Positions 27,105 to 35,200 of a stretch of DNA of 64,000 nt are shown here, in pieces. Under the pieces are notes generated by a model. It did no database searches. It had not been told where the DNA came from and saw only the letters and a list, made by a program, of their open reading frames with translations. The position numbers were made by a program, and so were the translations under genes. Position 1 is the first letter of the stretch; each line of letters begins with the position of its first letter. Source of the DNA: Glandiceps talaboti (lineage: Eukaryota; Hemichordata; Enteropneusta; Spengelidae); the NCBI RefSeq assembly GCF_964340395.1, contig NC_135569.1, positions 11,024,519 through 11,088,518 of the forward strand. The letters are read 5' to 3'.

Positions 27105-28784
27105 GATGAAAAAAGTTGTAGTGATTGTGGGACCAGATTTTGAATCCTGTAATTTTTAGCTACCATTGGTCAAAGCTGAAAGCGGGCTACTACATTAAGT
27201 TCTATCATTCTGTTTGCTGCTGCATCGACATGCACATGCCGATTTCATTCAAACTTTGCATAAAGGGGATGTACCATATAGGGGCATATACATGTTCTTT
27301 AGTTATTTTCAAATTTGAAAAAGTGACAGAAACAAGTGTGTTTTACAATTACATTTTCACTGTAATACACAAATAGACCTGAATATGATACTAGATATAA
27401 AATGGTGTCTAATTCTTGGTACCTGTAATACAATTTTACCACCTTGGTATGTCATAAAAGTTATTTCTCAGTCAACATTATACCTTCTGCTCCACATCCT
27501 ACACATGCATTACTACAAGTCAAGCTTGTTCTATTTTGACACTCTAGCATGAGGTAAGATGTTATTGCAGGTACCGAGAATTATTTTGATAACCGAAATT
27601 ATATCCAAATTTGACTGTACAACTGAAATTATGTTTTTTTGGTTATTGACAGGCACTGCAATGACAGCAGTTATTGTAGCTTGTGTTGGCTTCCTGGTTT
27701 TCATGATTGTGTTGGGAATATTCCGTATTCGTGCCGCTCATCGTCGTGCTCAAGTTGGTGATGACAAACAAGAAATGGCTTGGGATGACTCCTCCCTCAC
27801 AATTACTGTCAACCCAATGCAGGTAAGTCTACATAACTTCTATAACGCTAAATACCCAATTTTTCAATCCCAGGTTCTTGCATTAGTGTTATCTTGTCAT
27901 TGGAAGCACAATGTTGACATCGTTGTCACTTGAAAATATCACTTCTACCTTTCCAGCTCATTGACAAAATAAAGATGAAAAATGTTGATAGGTTACTAGT
28001 ATTGGTTTCAAAGTTAATCTCCAAGTTTACTTCACTTGTGGAAGTGTACAGTGAAGTACTTGAAGACTTCATGATCTATCTCAGTTGGATACTGATAAGT
28101 AGTCAATGGGTTTGCCTGAATGAATAGACAACTTTATACAAGGAGTTGTCTGCTTGTCCTTGACTAAGTCTTGCTTTCTTTTCAGAGGTATATGCTCATC
28201 AATTTTGTGTTTGAACGAGTCCTTTTTAAATACCTATACGTTATATCTATGAAAGAATGCACATATTCGAAGTAGAATTACTTACTATTGTAGCAGCCAT
28301 ATCAGTCAAAAATACATGGGACTTGTATTTCCAGACAAGGCAACTACTAAATGTGTCCACCCTGGTGTTTACTGCTGATATTATCTCTTAGTTTTAGTGT
28401 AACTTCAACAATGTCACTGTTGTAGCAAATGTGCAAAGTTGTAAACCAATTCTCGTAAATCTAATAATATCTATGTAAACGTTGTTGTTCTTTATTTTGT
28501 CAAATCAGCTGTAACACCCAATATTTGAATCCCGGTGTTAGTAAGATTTTTTCAAAGTAGTTGATACTTTCAACATCTCTGTAGCATAACCTATACTTAC
28601 TCTTTCTACATAGCAAACCTTGGAGTACGATGATGCAGAATTCCAGGCTGGACAAGAAGATAGCGATTCCAGCGACGATGATGATGATAGCAGTTGTCAC
28701 GACGACCTTGACAGCTCAGAAGATGAAGAAGAGCCAAGTAAAGAACATCAACTTGAGTGGGATGATTCTACTTTAACTTTTTGA
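12953..28784 (+). CDS. CLSTN: Calsyntenin (cadherin-family type I membrane protein), 14 exons, 5'-incomplete
   Basis: Exons: 12953-13250, 16360-16568, 17390-17536, 18479-18673, 22101-22355, 22817-23101, 23940-24136, 24749-24861, 25028-25239, 25495-25644, 26058-26203, 26851-27004, 27653-27822, 28614-28784. All introns are GT-AG and all phases agree, giving about 899 codons against 981 for human CLSTN1. Counting from the first full codon: two cadherin repeats (about 1-220), a laminin-G-like/LNS domain (about 284-525), the calsyntenin-specific region (about 530-785), one transmembrane helix (about 790-810) and an acidic cytoplasmic tail. Two kinesin-light-chain W/D motifs are intact (AWDDSSLTITVNP and LEWDDSTLTF). 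The family organises synapses and links vesicles to kinesin-1 in neurons. The signal peptide exon was not found. The introns carry two MITEs and large microsatellites. The family is certain; the vertebrate paralogs post-date this gene, so no number is assigned. Confidence 0.97.
13422..13720. repeat. Tandem duplication, period about 186 bp, in calsyntenin intron
   Basis: GCCAGAAGGGTATTCT recurs at about 13,423 and 13,608. It is followed in both copies by an AGT.CACTTGGT block, a CCCGGCC/CCTGACC block and TGGAGCAAAG. The copies are clearly diverged, so the duplication is old. Confidence 0.65.
14171..14224 (+). repeat. Short dispersed repeat (about 80 bp family), partial copy 2
   Basis: Shares AAGTGTAAATCGTAACGATAC and the following GTATAGGAACTAGACTA, with small changes, with 58,147-58,180 and, in reverse, with 3,419-3,455. 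Confidence 0.5.
14258..14298. repeat. Poly(C)25 followed by poly(A)16
   Basis: An uninterrupted run of 25 C abuts 16 A within a calsyntenin intron. The length is likely to vary and to be error-prone in sequencing. Confidence 0.95.
15071..15285. repeat. 42-43-bp tandem repeat, about 5 copies
   Basis: TATGTAACTGAAATGTATG / TTCAAGTGTCCAGTGCTTTG recurs five times, with G/A changes (GTATGG or GTGTGG) and one copy reading CAGGCC. It is intronic in calsyntenin. Confidence 0.9.
16360..16568 (+). CDS. CLSTN: Calsyntenin exon: cadherin repeat 1/2 boundary
   Basis: Acceptor TGTTTTACAG, donor GTATGTGT at 16,569. Encodes KARVHIEVNDVNEHTPYF, with the calcium-binding DVNE linker between cadherin repeats, then DDDCSPAFSQICDYEI as in vertebrate calsyntenins. 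Reading through the donor gives an unrelated tail, so the exon ends at 16,568. Confidence 0.95.
17390..17536 (+). CDS. CLSTN: Calsyntenin exon: end of cadherin repeat 2
   Basis: Acceptor AAATTACAG, donor GTAAGAGA at 17,537; both boundaries in phase 1. Encodes LIRNTEALSYEKTKNY, RAYDCGGKRSTTALVTIRV and CTPGWMG, matching vertebrate YDCGKKRAT and CTPGWQG. Confidence 0.95.
18479..18673 (+). CDS. CLSTN: Calsyntenin exon: linker between cadherin and LNS regions
   Basis: Acceptor TGTTATAG, donor GTAAGTTA at 18,674; phase 1 at both ends. Encodes KRIEYEAGSGRQQL and TDHIGKGCDRDTYSEKSL, the latter nearly identical to vertebrate calsyntenin. Confidence 0.95.
18756..19073. mobile_element. MITE with about 32-bp terminal inverted repeats in calsyntenin intron
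   Basis: The left end AGGCCAAGAAAAAAAAG + AATTGTTTCTGGTCAG matches the reverse complement of the right end (CTGACCAGAAACAATT, T run, GCCT). TTA occurs next to the outer ends and may be a 3-bp target duplication. The A-tract followed by AATTGTTT resembles the ends of the 6,937 and 26,397 elements, so they may share a superfamily. No open frame inside. Confidence 0.75.
22101..22355 (+). CDS. CLSTN: Calsyntenin exon: start of LNS (laminin-G-like) domain
   Basis: Acceptor ATGATAATAG, donor GTATGTCT at 22,356; phase 1 at both ends. Encodes IELLPSPGVGHSW, DQIYEFDG, TISTWMKHGP and KETILCTSDKS, matching vertebrate FTISVWMRHGP and KETILCSSDK. Possible N-glycosylation sites at NES and NLT. Confidence 0.95.
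22817..23101 (+). CDS. CLSTN: Calsyntenin exon: core of LNS domain
   Basis: Acceptor TTGTTTGCAG, donor GTAACATC at 23,102; phase 1. Encodes RHHIAMYIHNCRLVFLLRRD, RPAEFRWKLDQVCD, WHHYVLNVDFPQVRLFVDG and IGAAWQG, each with a direct vertebrate counterpart. Third positions here are more C-rich than in neighbouring exons. Confidence 0.95.
23130..23516. repeat. Microsatellite cluster (CA)n / (ATAC)n / (CA)n
   Basis: CA-rich sequence from about 23,110, then pure (CA)n about 23,170-23,220, (ATAC)n 23,219-23,262, further (ATAC)n about 23,292-23,400 interrupted by a GTACGTACGTAAGTACGT patch, and (CA)n 23,463-23,516. It begins within about 30-70 bp of the exon donor at 23,102. Confidence 0.95.
23940..24136 (+). 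CDS. CLSTN: Calsyntenin exon: end of LNS domain
   Basis: Acceptor TACTTTGTAG, donor GTAGGTAT at 24,137; enters in phase 1 and leaves in phase 0. Encodes QYLKGYLAGLTIRPG, VIACLHGCKESLEF and SELTLK, matching vertebrate FFRGNLAGLTLRSG and CLYTCKEGLD. Confidence 0.95.
24171..24318. repeat. (GT)n microsatellite with GTGC-rich tail
   Basis: About 85 bp of almost pure GT starts 35 bp inside the intron. It is followed by CGCGCGTGTGCGTGCATGCG and two copies of a GCGTGCATGGAGTGCA block. On the sense strand it would be a UG repeat close to the 5' splice site. Confidence 0.95.
24749..24861 (+). CDS. CLSTN: Calsyntenin exon: start of extracellular calsyntenin-specific region
   Basis: Acceptor TTGCTGCTAG, donor GTAAGTAG at 24,862. 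Encodes GQLVGDNFVKVMQRVAYVN and SRQFPTPGMRII; SRQFPTPG is invariant in the calsyntenin sequences I know. Confidence 0.95.
25028..25239 (+). CDS. CLSTN: Calsyntenin exon: YIMVLQPEEP block and acidic stretch
   Basis: Acceptor TTCGTTTCAG, donor GTAACTAT at 25,240. Encodes YIMVLQPEEPTITITG, matching vertebrate YVMVLQPEEPKISLSG, and an acidic run EEEQEEEDEEAVMEG where vertebrates also have a variable acidic segment. Confidence 0.95.
25495..25644 (+). CDS. CLSTN: Calsyntenin exon with a duplicated 5' splice site downstream
   Basis: Acceptor TTCTCCAATAG, donor GTAAATAT at 25,645; phase 1 at both ends. Encodes VNIAHNLDSCMVKV and AELQKWRLELFNSSEELVIRG. The last bases of the exon and the donor (GTTATCAGAG then GTAAATATGTAAAA) are repeated 93 bp downstream. 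Use of the second donor (exon end 25,737) would add 31 codons with no stop and keep the phase. Confidence 0.93.
26058..26203 (+). CDS. CLSTN: Calsyntenin exon: membrane-proximal ectodomain
   Basis: Acceptor TATTTGACAG, donor GTAAGAAT at 26,204; leaves in phase 0. Encodes VDSIANYIDVLSKIKYLN and CSELSGRYTSNILTVQ, matching vertebrate CSELNGRYISNEFKVE. Confidence 0.95.
26397..26717. mobile_element. MITE-like element, family 1, copy 2 (in calsyntenin intron)
   Basis: About 320 bp, colinear with 6,937-7,316 but shorter. It begins GACCTAAAAAACATTGTTTG and ends with CCCACCTATTCTAAAATTGA, an AATCGGAAAAACACAATTTT block and GAGGC. Shared interior blocks include AGTCTCACAAGAAA, CTGTACATCTGATG and CTGAACTAGACACTCA. 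The copies differ at many sites and indels, so insertion is not recent. Confidence 0.65.
26851..27004 (+). CDS. CLSTN: Calsyntenin exon: juxtamembrane stalk
   Basis: Acceptor GACCAATAG, donor GTAGGTTG at 27,005; enters in phase 0 and leaves in phase 1. Begins VNVLHTSFPGP (vertebrate VNVIHTANP) and then diverges. This is the stalk where vertebrate calsyntenins are shed; the cleavage site itself is not recognisable here. Confidence 0.92.
27062..27105. repeat. (GACA)n microsatellite
   Basis: About 11 uninterrupted GACA repeats within the intron between the stalk and transmembrane exons. Confidence 0.95.
27653..27822 (+). CDS. CLSTN: Calsyntenin exon: transmembrane helix and first kinesin-binding motif
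   Basis: Acceptor TTATTGACAG, donor GTAAGTCT at 27,823. Encodes the membrane segment VIVACVGFLVFMIVLGIF, then RIRAAHRR (identical to vertebrates) and EMAWDDSSLTITVNPMQ, the first W/D motif known in calsyntenin-1 to bind kinesin light chain. Confidence 0.96.
28614..28784 (+). CDS. CLSTN: Calsyntenin last coding exon: acidic tail and second kinesin-binding motif
   Basis: Acceptor TTTCTACATAG; stop TGA at 28,782-28,784. Encodes an Asp/Ser/Glu-rich tail of about 56 residues ending HQLEWDDSTLTF, which matches vertebrate QQLEWDDSTLSY, the second kinesin-light-chain motif. The acidic tail is shorter than in human CLSTN1. Confidence 0.96.
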   Translation, partial: QTLEYDDAEFQAGQEDSDSSDDDDDSSCHDDLDSSEDEEEPSKEHQLEWDDSTLTF

Positions 28785-29106
28785 GCATCAGTTGTATAGA
28801 GACCCCCTAACAGACTTAATATTATCACCTGCTTATATCATCTGCAGTGATTCACTTTTGATTGACTTGTTTACAGGATACATCTTTTGCTCAGACTAGG
28901 GGGTCTTTTGTTTTTAGTTTGGCTGCCACAGAAACAAAAACCTGAGAAAATTGAAGTATACCACTCGAGAATATTATATTAGTGACAAGAACACTATTAA
29001 TAGATACCAGTACAATCAGTGTACGAGTGTAATCTGGCACATCAATAACTTCACTTCCAAATATACGTAATCAATTCACATTTACAGTCACAATGTAATC
29101 AGCTGA

Positions 29107-29547
29107 GGGGAGGGGGAAAGGGGAGGGAGAAATGGGGTAAGAAGGTTTGAAAAGTTGAATGTATATTATTAGGTACTGTGCTGCAACTCTCTGACGATGA
29201 AGTAATCCCTCCCGATGTAAAACAAGCATTTTTGCCATCTAACAAACCAAGCAGAATGTTTTGATAAATGAAGGGGGGAAGGGAAGGGGAGGGGGGAATT
29301 GAGGGAAGCATTTAGTCTTTCCAATCATTTATTGAACAATAATATTTTTTTCTGCGAGTTTGTGTCGCTTTTACCAGACATTACATAGGAACTGGTTTGT
29401 GTGAATAGAATTACTTCAAACTCTGTGTAAGAAATGAAAACAGGAATTGTATGCAGTGATATATATAGAGCTGTATGATTTGTGCATCAGAATAATAACC
29501 AAACTTTAGGATGGGACGGGGTGGGAGGGGAGGGTAGGGGAGGGGGG
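29107..29547 (+). other. Three G-rich clusters, potential G-quadruplexes
   Basis: Clusters at 29,107-29,127, 29,273-29,296 and 29,513-29,547 each contain four or more runs of three to six G separated by one to three bases. The third has about seven runs. They begin 323 bp after the calsyntenin stop, on the sense strand, so they would be in the RNA if the 3' UTR extends that far. Folding is inferred from the run pattern. Confidence 0.6.
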
Positions 29548-30358
29548 AGAGAACATAATAATTCTAGTACAAATTTCATTGGTATGTGGTTCATAGTGTA
29601 GAGTTTGATAATATTTATATTACAGAGAGAGAGAGCTTATCATGTGTGCCGCAAGGTAACTTGGTTGTTGTTTTTTTCGTTTTTTTTTTTCATTGATAAA
29701 TGTGTGACAATCTGGAGCAGTGTTGATTCACAGCGTCAAAATGGCACTCCATCTATCAACCACATTTGAAATGTTTCATTTGTATAAATATTATATCAAT
29801 AATAATTTCTATGTTAACGCTTCAAGTAATACTTTTTTGGAGGGATAGTCAGATATGTATGGAACAAAAAAAAAATTGTGAATCGAATCGAAATCTTGTC
29901 GTCTGATTTTTATGAAACGAGCTGAATGAAAGTTCACTATGTATTTTTATCGTATATAGTACAATATTTCCAACACTGTCCTTTTATTCAATATTATGTT
30001 TTTAGTAAGACTATTAGAACTACAAAAAAATGTCGACGTCGTTTTATTTGGGACTTGATCATGTCATTATATTTGATTGATGTTTTTATTATTCTTAAAA
30101 AGTACAATAATATGGTAGTGTGAGCCAAAATGATGATATATTAGTTTTCTAGTTTTTAGATTGTTGCACAGCAGGGATATTTGAATACTATCGAGCAAAA
30201 TTTCATGTACACTACCAAGTAATAACCCTAGTTTGCCATCCTTTCAAACTAAAGAGCTAAATCATTTTCAACTGTTATGTATTCCAGGTTACAAATAATG
30301 TTTCAAATTTTCCCTTTTCTGTAGAACATATTATTTTACGAGTGCTGATAGATTTTAT

Positions 30359-30490
30359 GGGCAAGGTAGTGGGTCTTGTTTAATTACCGTATTGCAAATT
30401 TTGGGCAAGCTAGTGGGTCTTGTTTACATTCAAGTATTGCAAATTTTGGGCAAGCTAGTGGGTCTTGTTTAAATTCCAGTATTGCAAAGT
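30359..30490. repeat. 44-45-bp tandem repeat, 3 copies
   Basis: GGGCAAG(G/C)TAGTGGGTC followed by TTGTTT and GTATTGCAAATTTT recurs at 30,359, 30,403 and 30,448. Confidence 0.85.
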
Positions 30491-30601
30491 TTGTAGTTAA
30501 AGTAGACACAAATTTTTCTTTTCTTTCTTTTATGTGTCACTGTCCTGTATAATTAAATAATCACTTGTAATTAACCCTTAAACCTGTGTCTTGTGTTCTA
30601 T

Positions 30602-30603
<2 letters not shown>

Positions 30604-30643
<40 letters not shown>
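30604..30643. repeat. (GT)n microsatellite
   Basis: About 19 uninterrupted GT repeats. A smaller (CA)n tract lies at about 31,815-31,834. Confidence 0.95.
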
Positions 30644-30644
<1 letters not shown>

Positions 30645-32258
30645 CTGTATGTGAGTGTGCATACCTCGCCGGTCCCTGCTTACATTGCATTCGTATACAG
30701 GTATCTGGAAACTGCATCTAGTGTGCTGATTGGCTGAGGACGGCAGACCACCCAAGAATACCATAAAGGATATCAATGTGGAAATATACAGTATGCACTT
30801 TTGGTAATTCAATATGGCGGATCCAACATGGCAATTACTAGTTACCTGCGGTCTCGCATAAACTGATAGGTCATGTGAGAATGTGTGTGTGGTATGGTTT
30901 GTGTGTTGTACAGCAAAGTATTGATTTAGTTTGTCTATATCACTGGATCTATGACCTCATTAGTATTCATCCTCACCAGCATGGTACTAGTAGCCAATCA
31001 AACTCAGTCATTTAGTCTCACCCAGCATACCTTTAAATTATCACTCAACCTTCATGCTTTGTGTACTTGATGGAGGTTGGTGGTGTCGATGCTTACATTG
31101 ACAGAATAATTTAATTTGTATAATCAAAGTCTGACTAAGTGTAATTACTCCCAGTTGAGACCATTTAGTTTTAGGGGGTACTTTAAAACCGTTGGTATCG
31201 GCTACCATTACAAGCTGGTAAGGACAAGTTCTAGTGTAGTCATAAATGCAATGACATAGGCCAATATGTCTGCAGCCAGTAGAGATACATGGAGACGAGC
31301 TGACTGATGCAATACTTTACCCCAATTTGACTTTATCACAGAGTTAGTATAGCCCAGAGACTTGTCTTGGTGTTACGATCTGTCCCAATTTTCATCTCTG
31401 CAATAATCGACATCACTAAACTACTGATATGGGCATGGATTTGTTGCTAGCTGGTCATATTTCCTTACACTTTGAGTGTTTATTGAATATTCATTTGCCT
31501 ACCCAGCCCTGTTGTTATCTTTGTGATATGCATCATCATTTCACTGTTGCTGCTAGAACCAATTTTGTCAACAACAAAAATGTTTTCAACAATAAATGCA
31601 GAATAACACCTCCAGAAACATCCCCACCAAGTTTCAACCTTATCACCATGCAGTTTCAAGATATGTTTTTTACCAAACTTGAGAGAATTTTCGACCTAAT
31701 TTACATATTGCTGATGGGATCATCACCAGAATCAATTTGATTTGAACAGTTTCCCAACTAGACACCCAAGGTAATACACCCACCAGATATCATGGCAACC
31801 GGTATAGCTGTTTATACACACACACACACACACACTTTGCCATCCTTATAGCACTACTGAACCTTATCAGTTCAGTCGTGCTAACAAGAGAATGTATCAG
31901 TTTGTTGCATATTTCTAGCCTCACAATAAAAAAATTTTAAGTTTCATTTATGAAATATGTTCGAATAATTTCATTCACTGTGTAGAATTCTCAACAAAAT
32001 TAAAGTTAATTTCATATCAAAATAATGTATCTTCTATCTCTCCAGTGCAGGAATTGGACAGATATTCTTTATTCATTTTTTGTCTTTACTTTTTATACTT
32101 GTTCTATGGGCATTGAGGATGATTAAAAAACTAAACAAAACCACAATAGAATACAATATTTCCAGGTCATGCCCACATTCCCAAATAAATATGCATGTAT
32201 GGAAATTATTCACTGAGACACGAATATGAATGTTAAAGAATGCCTGTAGATGGCAGTA

Positions 32259-35200
32259 TTCTCTCTTGCCTGTGGTGTTATCTGATACCCGAAATTTTGT
32301 GTTTCATCGCCTCATGAATAATTTTTTGGGAAATTTTTAAAGTCTCCTCAGGATTAGAGATGATGTGTGACAGTGAGGGCGCTTCATCCTAGGTACCGAG
32401 TCAATATTTCAGATCGGCAGCTCGTTGGGACTGCATGTTTGTAGGGTCAAAACAACTCATTACGTAAGAGATGAAAAAATGTCAGTTTCTTTGTATTGTC
32501 AACAGCAACAGGTGTCCATGGCCCTAGTAAACCGTATTTTCAAAGATTTTATTGCAATTTAGGAAGGATTTTTGATAAGTTAAGATAAATATATATCTGC
32601 AATGGGAAATTATTCAATGAAAGTGTCTAGAGTGAGTGATGTGTTAGGGCACACAATTTCAACAGCTTGAACTAGGTACCGATCTGAAATATTGACTCAG
32701 TACCTAGGATGAGGCGCCCTCACTGTCACACATCATCTCTAATCCTGAGGAGACTTTAAAAATTTCCCAAAAAATTATTCATGAGGCGATGAAACACAAA
32801 ATTTCGGGTATCAGATAACACCACAGGCAAGAGAGAAGTCTAACATTAACGGGTATGGTTTTGAAGTGTTAATAGGGGCATTACAAGCTCGGTAATCACC
32901 TTTCTTAGTTTGCAAAGATTTCTTTTGTTCTAACAAGGGCCGAAGGTTACCGAGAATTTCGTGATTTGCTCCTTTGTGCTCTTCGGGAATCATCGGCCGC
33001 CTTTGCGGCTTGCCACAGCATGCAACACCGAGGATTCCCGAAGAGCAAAAAGGAGCAAATCACGGAATTCTCGGTAACCTTCGGCCCTTGTTAGAACAAA
33101 AGAAATCTTTGCAAACTACGAAAGGTGATTACCGAGCTTGTAATGCCCCTATTAACACTTCAAAACCATACCCGTTAATGTTAGGCTTCTCTCTTGCCTG
33201 TGGTGTTATCTGATACCCGAAATTTTGTGTTTCATCGCCTCATGAATAATTTTTTGGGAAATTTTTAAAGTCTCCTCAGGATTAGAGATGATGTGTGACA
33301 GTGAGGGCGCTTCATCCTAGGTACCGAGTCAATATTTCAGATCGGCAGCTAGTTGGGACTGCATGTTTGTAGGGTCAAAACGACTCATTACGTAAGAGAT
33401 GAAAACATGTCAGTTTCTATGTATTGTCAACAGCAACAGGTGTCCATGGCCCTAGTAAACCGTATTTTCAAAGATTTTATTGCAATTTAGGAAGGATTTT
33501 TGATAAGTTAAGATAAATATATATCTGCAATGGGAAATTATTCAATGAAAGTGTCTAGAGTGAGTGATGTGTTAGGGCACACAATTTCAACAGCTTGAAC
33601 TAGCTACCGATCTGAAATATTGACTCAGTACCTAGGATGAGGCGCCCTCACTGTCACACATCATCTCTAATCCTGAGGAGACTTTAAAAATTTCCCAAAA
33701 AATTATTCATGAGGCGATGAAACACAAAATTTCGGGTATCAGATAACACCACAGGCAAGAGAGAAGCCTAACATTAACGGGTATGGTTTTGAAGTGTTAA
33801 TAGGGGCATTACAAGCTCGGTAATCACCTTTCTTAGTTTGCAAAGATTTCTTTTGTTCTAACAAGGGCCGAAGGTTACCGAGAATTTCGTGATTTGCTCC
33901 TTTGTGCTCTTCGGGAATCATCGGCCGCCTTTGCGGCTTGCCACAGCATGCAACACCGAGGATTCCCGAAGAGCAAAAAGGAGCAAATCACGGAATTCTC
34001 GGTAACCTTCGGCCCTTGTTAGAACAAAAGAAATCTTTGCAAACTACGAAAGGTGATTACCGAGCTTGTAATGCCCCTATTAACACTTCAAAACCATACC
34101 CGTTAATGTTAGGCTTCACTCTTGCCTGTGGTGTTATCTGATACCCGAAATTTTGTGTTTCATCGCCTCATGAATAATTTTTTGGGAAATTTTTAAAGTC
34201 TCCTCAGGATTAGAGATGATGTGTGACAGTGAGGGCGCTTCATCCTAGGTACCGAGTCAATATTTCAGATCGGCAGCTCGTTGGGACTGCATGTTTGTAG
34301 GGTCAAAACGACTCATTACGTAAGAGATGAAAAAATGTCAGTTTCTTTGTATTGTCAACAGCAACAGGTGTCCATGGCCCTAGTAAACCGTATTTTCAAA
34401 GATTTTATTGCAATTTAGGAAGGATTTTTGATAAGTTAAGATAAATATATATCTGCAATGGGAAATTATTCAATGAAAGTGTCTAGAGTGAGTGATGTGT
34501 TAGGGCACACAATTTCAACAGCTTGAACTAGCTACCGATCTGAAATATTGACTCAGTACCTAGGATGAGGCGCCCTCACTGTCACACATCATCTCTAATC
34601 CTGAGGAGACTTTAAAAATTTCCCAAAAAATTATTCATGAGGCGATGAAACACAAAATTTCGGGTATCACATAACACCACATGCAAGAGAGAAGCCTAAC
34701 ATTAACGGGTATGGTTTTGAAGTGTTAATAGGGGCATTACAAGCTCGGTAATCACCTTTCTTAGTTTGCAAAGATTTCTTTTGTTCTAACAAGGGCCGAA
34801 GGTTACCGAGAATTTCGTGATTTGCTCCTTTGTGCTCTTCGGGAATCATCGGCCGCCTTTGCGGCTTGCCACAGCATGCAACACCGAGGATTCCCGAAGA
34901 GCAAAAAGGAGCAAATCACGGAATTCTCGGTAACCTTCGGCCCTTGTTAGAACAAAAGAAATCTTTGCAAACTACGAAAGGTGATTACCGAGCTTGTAAT
35001 GCCCCTATTAACACTTCAAAACCATACCCGTTAATGTTAGGCTTCTCTCTTGCCTGTGGTGTTATCTGATACCCGAAATTTTGTGTTTCATCGCCTCATG
35101 AATAATTTTTTGGGAAATTTTTAAAGTCTCCTCAGGATTAGAGATGATGTGTGACAGTGAGGGCGCTTCATCCTAGGTACCGAGTCAATATTTCAGATCG

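Larger units (their letters stand above)
28785..32258. other. Calsyntenin 3' UTR/downstream sequence, no further gene seen
   Basis: No coding similarity was recognised. The start is presumably 3' UTR, but no polyadenylation signal could be assigned with confidence. It contains three G-rich clusters, a 44-45-bp tandem repeat and (GT)n/(CA)n tracts. A 103-codon open frame at 31,429-31,740 (+) has no recognisable features. Confidence 0.6.

Noticed and set aside
27930-28127. Possible alternative calsyntenin exon after TTTCCAG at about 27,956
   Set aside because: The acceptor looks acceptable, but the translated sequence has no calsyntenin similarity and no convincing donor in phase.
31429-31740. 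103-codon plus-strand frame downstream of calsyntenin
   Set aside because: No recognisable motif, no supporting gene structure.
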